Assembly (NCBI GenBank): GCA_028372485.1
Contig: JAOMYS010000040.1
Location: 1-8,623 of the forward strand
Source of the DNA: Rickettsiaceae bacterium
GTDB taxonomy: Bacteria; Pseudomonadota; Alphaproteobacteria; Rickettsiales; Rickettsiaceae
Direction of reading: 5' to 3'
Length of the DNA stretch: 8,623 nucleotides
The stretch's first letter is position 1; each line of letters begins with the position of its first letter. The notes under the pieces are model-generated. The model ran no database searches and was not told the origin of the DNA. It worked only from the letters and a program-made list of their open reading frames with translations. Position numbers and translations under genes: made by a program. Below are positions 5,896-8,623 of this stretch, piece after piece.

Positions 5896-6287
5896 AGGTA
5901 AGATGGTCTATAAGCTGGATTCTGTATAATTCAAATATATAGAATTACTGCAATTATTTATCTAGGATAAATGTTACCATTTACCTCAAGCAACCTACCC
6001 GCATAATATCTAGCCATAGACGAGCTAGGAACTACTAGAGTTCGATTATGCCTATTTGGTCTTGCTCCCGATGGGGTTTACATTGCGACTCCTGTCACCA
6101 GTAGCCCGGTGCGCTCTTACCACACCATTTCACCCTTACCTAAAAGAAGGCGGTATATTTTCTGCTGCACTTGCCCTAAAAGAAACTTCACAATTCCTTC
6201 CGCTGGTAATTACCCAGCATCGTGTCTATATGGAGTCCAGACTTTCCTCGTGTAATAAAACACGCAATTGCACGACCATCTCACACT
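5896..6287 (-). ncRNA. rnpB: RNase P RNA (type A)
   Basis: Read on the minus strand, the RNA contains the universal RNase P core: GAGGAAAGTCTGGACTCC at 6249-6232, GGTAAGGGTGAAATGG, GTAAGAGCGCACCGG, GGAGCAAGACCAAATAGGC, GCGGGTAGGTTGCTTGAGG and ACAGAATCCAGCTTAT near the 3' end. The terminal helix P1 forms from 6284-6274 and 5908-5898, 11 contiguous pairs including one wobble, which fixes both ends. The length is about 390 bases, normal for bacterial type A. The RNA is the catalytic subunit that trims the 5' leader from tRNA precursors, with the RnpA protein. A consensus promoter lies at the matching distance upstream, and CCTTTTAT directly after P1 may help to end transcription. Confidence 0.96.
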
Positions 6288-6292
6288 TCCCG

Positions 6293-6321
6293 AGTGTATT
6301 GTTTTTTATAGTTGCTGTCAA
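6293..6321 (-). promoter_or_regulatory. Strong promoter of rnpB
   Basis: On the minus strand a perfect TTGACA (6321-6316) is followed after exactly 17 bases by TACACT (6298-6293). Initiation 6-7 bases later falls at 6287-6286, two to three bases before the P1 helix of the RNase P RNA. Promoter and RNA structure therefore support one another. Confidence 0.8.
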
Positions 6322-6399
6322 TTAGCAGATTGTCATTTTTTGTTTCTCTAATGACAAAAAGAGGTTGCACAAAAAATACAGCTCAAGTAACCTTTGATT

Positions 6400-6413
6400 G
6401 TACAATGTTGTAC
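6400..6413. repeat. Short perfect dyad, possible operator
   Basis: GTACAA and TTGTAC are perfect reverse complements separated by TG. The size and tight spacing fit a dimeric regulator's site. It lies about 80 bases from the rnpB promoter and about 37 bases before the small frame at 6450. I cannot name a matching regulator. Confidence 0.3.
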
Positions 6414-6449
6414 TTATAAAAATTAGTAGTTTTTATGAATTATTAGGCA

Positions 6450-6587
6450 ATGATTTTTATCAGAGTGACTAAAAATGGACTCCTAGCCAAGAGACTTGTT
6501 ATTACGCCTGTTCTTGGTACTATCTTTGCGATTAAAATTTTAAGCGACAATCACCTGTTAAGCATAGGTATAAGAGCTAGTTTCTAG
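6450..6587 (+). CDS. Possible 45-residue basic, hydrophobic peptide (uncertain)
   Basis: ATG at 6450 opens a frame that runs to TAG at 6585-6587. The product mixes basic residues with a hydrophobic stretch (LVITPVLGTIFAIKIL, about residues 16-31), enough for one membrane helix. The only upstream purines are AGG at 6445-6447, too close to the ATG for a good ribosome binding site. The frame is short enough to be chance, but the segment is less A+T-rich than its surroundings and is otherwise unexplained. A remnant of a longer gene is equally possible. Confidence 0.2.
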   Translation: MIFIRVTKNGLLAKRLVITPVLGTIFAIKILSDNHLLSIGIRASF

Positions 6588-6657
6588 GGTGTAATGTTTT
6601 TTTATATATGCATAAAATATTTGATATATACCTCACGACGGAGCCAAAATTAAGCTC

Positions 6658-7122
6658 TTATTTTGTCTTAAATTTCTTATCTAGTTTCTGCAAATATTCC
6701 GATTGCTTTGTTATATCATTATCAATCTTTCCTTGAATGCTATTTTTTATATATCTTTGTTCAAAGTAGCTTGTGCTAGGTATTGGTCTTTCTGTTGCAG
6801 TTGCGGCAGAGTTATGTTTGGAACTGTCAATAGAAGAGCGAGCTGTGTTTTGTCGAACAACAATTACCTCAAGCCCTAAAAACTCACTAGCGCTACAATG
6901 GTGCTGAGCATACGAAGACAGCGGTGTAAAAAGCATATTATAAAATGCATCATTTGAATCTAACTTATGCAAAGTGTCAATACAAGATGGATTAGAATTG
7001 TTTGTACCCATGTGATAGAATAACTCATCTGTAGGAGTCAGTTCATGTGCGTAAGAATAATGACAAATATTTGTCATTACCAATCCAAACATCAAATAAT
7101 ATTTAAAGTTTTTTACAATCAT
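6658..7122 (-). CDS. Small predicted secreted protein, function unknown
   Basis: The 154-residue protein begins with a classic signal peptide: MIVKNFKYYLMFGLVMTN, hydrophobic core at about residues 8-19, probable cleavage after SYA at residue 25. The mature chain of about 129 residues has two cysteines (47 and 76), which could form one periplasmic disulfide. A Ser/Thr/Ala-rich, probably disordered linker spans about 93-118. The C-terminal tail is charged and helical, ending in KLDKKFKTK. I recognise no family. It lies after the dipeptidase pseudogene on the same strand, 66 bases away, with its own candidate promoter, so it is probably expressed independently. Confidence 0.6.
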   Translation of the reverse strand: MIVKNFKYYLMFGLVMTNICHYSYAHELTPTDELFYHMGTNNSNPSCIDTLHKLDSNDAFYNMLFTPLSSYAQHHCSASEFLGLEVIVVRQNTARSSIDSSKHNSAATATERPIPSTSYFEQRYIKNSIQGKIDNDITKQSEYLQKLDKKFKTK

Positions 7123-7150
7123 AATTAATAAAGTTATTTAACAAAACTTC

Positions 7151-7178
7151 AGTATACTCTTTTTAGTTTTTTAGTCAC
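7151..7178 (-). promoter_or_regulatory. Candidate promoter of the small secreted protein
   Basis: On the minus strand GTGACT (7178-7173) and TATACT (7156-7151) are 16 bases apart. The -10 box matches the consensus at five of six positions and the -35 box at four. Initiation would be near 7145, some 20 bases before the ATG at 7122. Confidence 0.45.
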
Positions 7179-7188
7179 TGAATTTATT

Positions 7189-7947
7189 CTAATCGAAATC
7201 AAATATCGTATCTGCATACGGCTCTCTACATAATGTGAATTGCCACCACACTTTATCATTCTGCACGAAACCATGATTCCGCATAGCTTTTTTAAGAATA
7301 GCACGATTTGTTTTTGCTTTTTCTGGTATTAACTCATTATCTTGCGCCGATAAGGGATCAAAAGTATCATACGATGTTCCCATATCTATAGTACCATCAT
7401 CAATATATGTTATGTTGTACAAATTTTTATAAGACCTGGTTTTTATATGCCTATGTTTTTTAAATAGCTTTCCACCCTATGGAATTATCGTAACATCCAC
7501 AGTACTACCACGGCTGTGAGCAAGCTTATCCTTTATATATCCTATGCTCAACAAATCAGGCTTATTTAAGTTGGGGTAATATTTATTTTTTTTAATAGCA
7601 CAGCCGCCTTTTCTTTTTGCCCAAGATTCAAGCTTTTCATACGTTTGCTTAGGATAGTAGGCATTGTATAACACTAAAGAATAGCCAGAGCTTACCAGTT
7701 CGTTTTGCACATGGCTGAGTGCAGTTGCAGCATCTGTGGTTAATAAGGCTCTGCCCTCACTCTCCTTTTGTACTGGCTTACCTGTAAAATTATTCGCACT
7801 TTGATATTTCAGATTCGTAATAATAGATGTATTGATCTCATCAACATATGAAAACTTCTCATATAAATCTGCACCCCTCTCCGCAACTGCGGTAAAGGAA
7901 AAAGGGATTATCAGAACATATAAGAATAATGCAGATAATATCCTCAT
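7189..7947 (-). pseudogene. D-alanyl-D-alanine dipeptidase (VanX/DdpX type, M15D), inactivated
   Basis: One continuous frame of 253 codons encodes a periplasmic VanX-type zinc dipeptidase, interrupted by a single in-frame TAG at 7479-7477 (codon 157). The ATG at 7947 gives a signal peptide (MRILSALFLYVLIIPFSFTA, cleavage near AVA at about 22). The first half contains the family segments NNFTGKPV (52-59), YYPNLNKPDLLSIGY (123-137) and HSRGSTVD, with zinc ligands His144 and Asp151. After the stop the match continues in the same frame with DDGTIDMGTSYDTFDP and the C-terminal WW motif. Compared with VanX from memory, the catalytic Arg71 is Tyr98 here, and the EWWH motif carrying catalytic Glu181 and zinc ligand His184 reads VWWQ (Val233, Gln236). 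Such enzymes cleave D-Ala-D-Ala in cell-wall recycling or glycopeptide resistance. The product cannot be a normal dipeptidase even if the stop were read through. It starts 4 bases after dnaE, probably in one transcript. Confidence 0.88.
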
Positions 7948-7951
7948 ATTG

Positions 7952-8623
7952 CTAACTTTTAAACTCACTAGAATGTTGCATTCCCATATGACCAAACTCA
8001 TCAATATCACTTTCATTTAAATGAAAACAGTCTGGCATAGTAATTTTTGCAGCAAATTCATTTTCTAGTGGCAGGAATATAACTATTGAACTGTTACTCT
8101 TTGACTTATTAGTTTTATTTCCCAGAATGTTAACTATGCTATTCATATCCTCCTTACTTTTAGGATATAGCTTTAAACTATATTTTATAGTTTCCAATTT
8201 TTCACTGGTAGATACAAAATGCTTTGCTGTTATTCTAAGCCCACCTTTATCTTTATAAACATCGCATAAAACCGTAACAGATTCTTTCACATTAATCAGG
8301 TGAGCATAATCCTTTAACACATTTTCGTTATAGATAGTGACTTCAAAAATACCATGAGGATCAGAAAGCATGAGGGTAACAAATCTGCCACGTCCAGACA
8401 TTCTGGCATCTTTTTTTATGATAGTACCGCAAAGTGTTATCTGATGAGAGCCATCTTTTAATTCGTCCTTAATATAATTAGAATTTTTAATATTGCTCTT
8501 TTCAAAAATATTAGCAAGTTTTGCAAGCGGATGATGTTTTAAAAATAAACCCATCACTTCAAATTCACTATATGCAATTTCAGGTAATGATAATTCTTCT
8601 GCAGAAAGCAATATATCAGAGCT
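7952..8623 (-). CDS. dnaE: DNA polymerase III alpha subunit, C-terminal part (continues past window edge)
   Basis: The frame is open to the right edge, so only the last 223 residues are visible. Near the start is the EFEVMGLFLKHHPL segment, matching the E.E..G.YLSGHPL motif of bacterial DnaE. An OB-fold follows: ITLCGTIIKKDARMSGRGRF, then FVTLMLSDPHGIFEVTIY, then VKESVTVLCDVYKDKGGLRITAKHF. This domain binds single-stranded template near the polymerase active site of the replicative polymerase. The tail after it (ending HMGMQHSSEFKS) is short, as in other small alphaproteobacterial DnaE proteins. The stop codon lies 4 bases before the start of the dipeptidase pseudogene on the same strand, so the two are probably co-transcribed. 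Confidence 0.88.
   Translation of the reverse strand, partial: SSDILLSAEELSLPEIAYSEFEVMGLFLKHHPLAKLANIFEKSNIKNSNYIKDELKDGSHQITLCGTIIKKDARMSGRGRFVTLMLSDPHGIFEVTIYNENVLKDYAHLINVKESVTVLCDVYKDKGGLRITAKHFVSTSEKLETIKYSLKLYPKSKEDMNSIVNILGNKTNKSKSNSSIVIFLPLENEFAAKITMPDCFHLNESDIDEFGHMGMQHSSEFKS

Larger units (their letters stand above)
6331..6657. other. Gene-poor stretch between rnpB and the secreted-protein gene
   Basis: I recognise no known gene or RNA family here. Visible elements are an inverted repeat TGTCATT/AATGACA (6331-6337 and 6350-6356), a tight dyad GTACAATGTTGTAC (6400-6413), an A-run/T-run dyad around 6419-6434, and a T-run at about 6597-6603. The central part (about 6450-6590) is less A+T-biased than its flanks and has a 45-codon frame on the + strand. 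It could be a small RNA, a decayed gene or a short peptide gene. Confidence 0.4.

Noticed and set aside
6056..6325. Open frame of 89 codons on the + strand
   Set aside because: It lies over the complement of rnpB; the universal RNase P core motifs and P1 pairing account for the sequence.
6450..6600. tmRNA, 6S RNA or SRP RNA in the gap between rnpB and the secreted-protein gene
   Set aside because: I found no tRNA-like ends, no tag-peptide frame, no 6S bubble and no SRP GGAA tetraloop region.
7477..8016. Earlier start for the dipeptidase at 8016
   Set aside because: It would overlap the dnaE end by 65 bases and put 23 extra residues before a complete signal peptide; the ATG at 7947 fits better.
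1..8623. CRISPR array
   Set aside because: No set of regularly spaced identical repeats was seen; the only tandem repeat is the coding heptad unit at 3425-3487.

Overview
The window is A+T-rich (about two thirds by eye) and looks like the chromosome of a Rickettsiales-like, probably host-associated alphaproteobacterium. The evidence is the base composition, the reduced ribosomal protein pair rplU-rpmA, the form of the RNase P RNA, the many small secreted proteins of unknown function and a decayed periplasmic peptidase gene. The order is inferred from overall character; I could not confirm it by a search.

Layout. Bases 1-1982 hold a two-gene module on the + strand: a Cro/CI-type helix-turn-helix protein, then a protein that resembles a widespread uncharacterised family. 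It is driven by a well-formed promoter embedded in an imperfect palindrome, which suggests autoregulation. Bases 2050-2755 are a self-contained ribosomal operon (promoter, rplU, rpmA, and a stem-loop terminator that starts in the rpmA stop codon). A tRNA-Ala(GGC) gene follows at 2882-2957, then about 300 bases of structured, non-obvious DNA. Bases 3262-5181 hold three + strand genes for envelope proteins: a one-TM protein with heptad repeats, a PAP2-type phosphatase with a signal peptide that overlaps it, and a lipoprotein-like alpha/beta hydrolase.

From 5213 to the right edge everything is on the - strand. Read in the direction of transcription (right to left) it is: the 3' end of dnaE, a D-Ala-D-Ala dipeptidase (VanX-type) pseudogene only 4 bases after it, a small secreted protein with its own candidate promoter, a gene-poor stretch of about 350 bases, the RNase P RNA gene rnpB with a consensus promoter, and a glutathione S-transferase-like gene starting 35 bases after rnpB.

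Most notable observations: the dipeptidase gene has an in-frame amber codon and has also lost the equivalents of the catalytic Arg and Glu and one zinc-binding His of VanX; the promoter-in-palindrome ahead of the HTH two-gene module, which is the best candidate here for an undescribed system; and the stretches at 2958-3261 and 6331-6657, which standard annotation does not explain.
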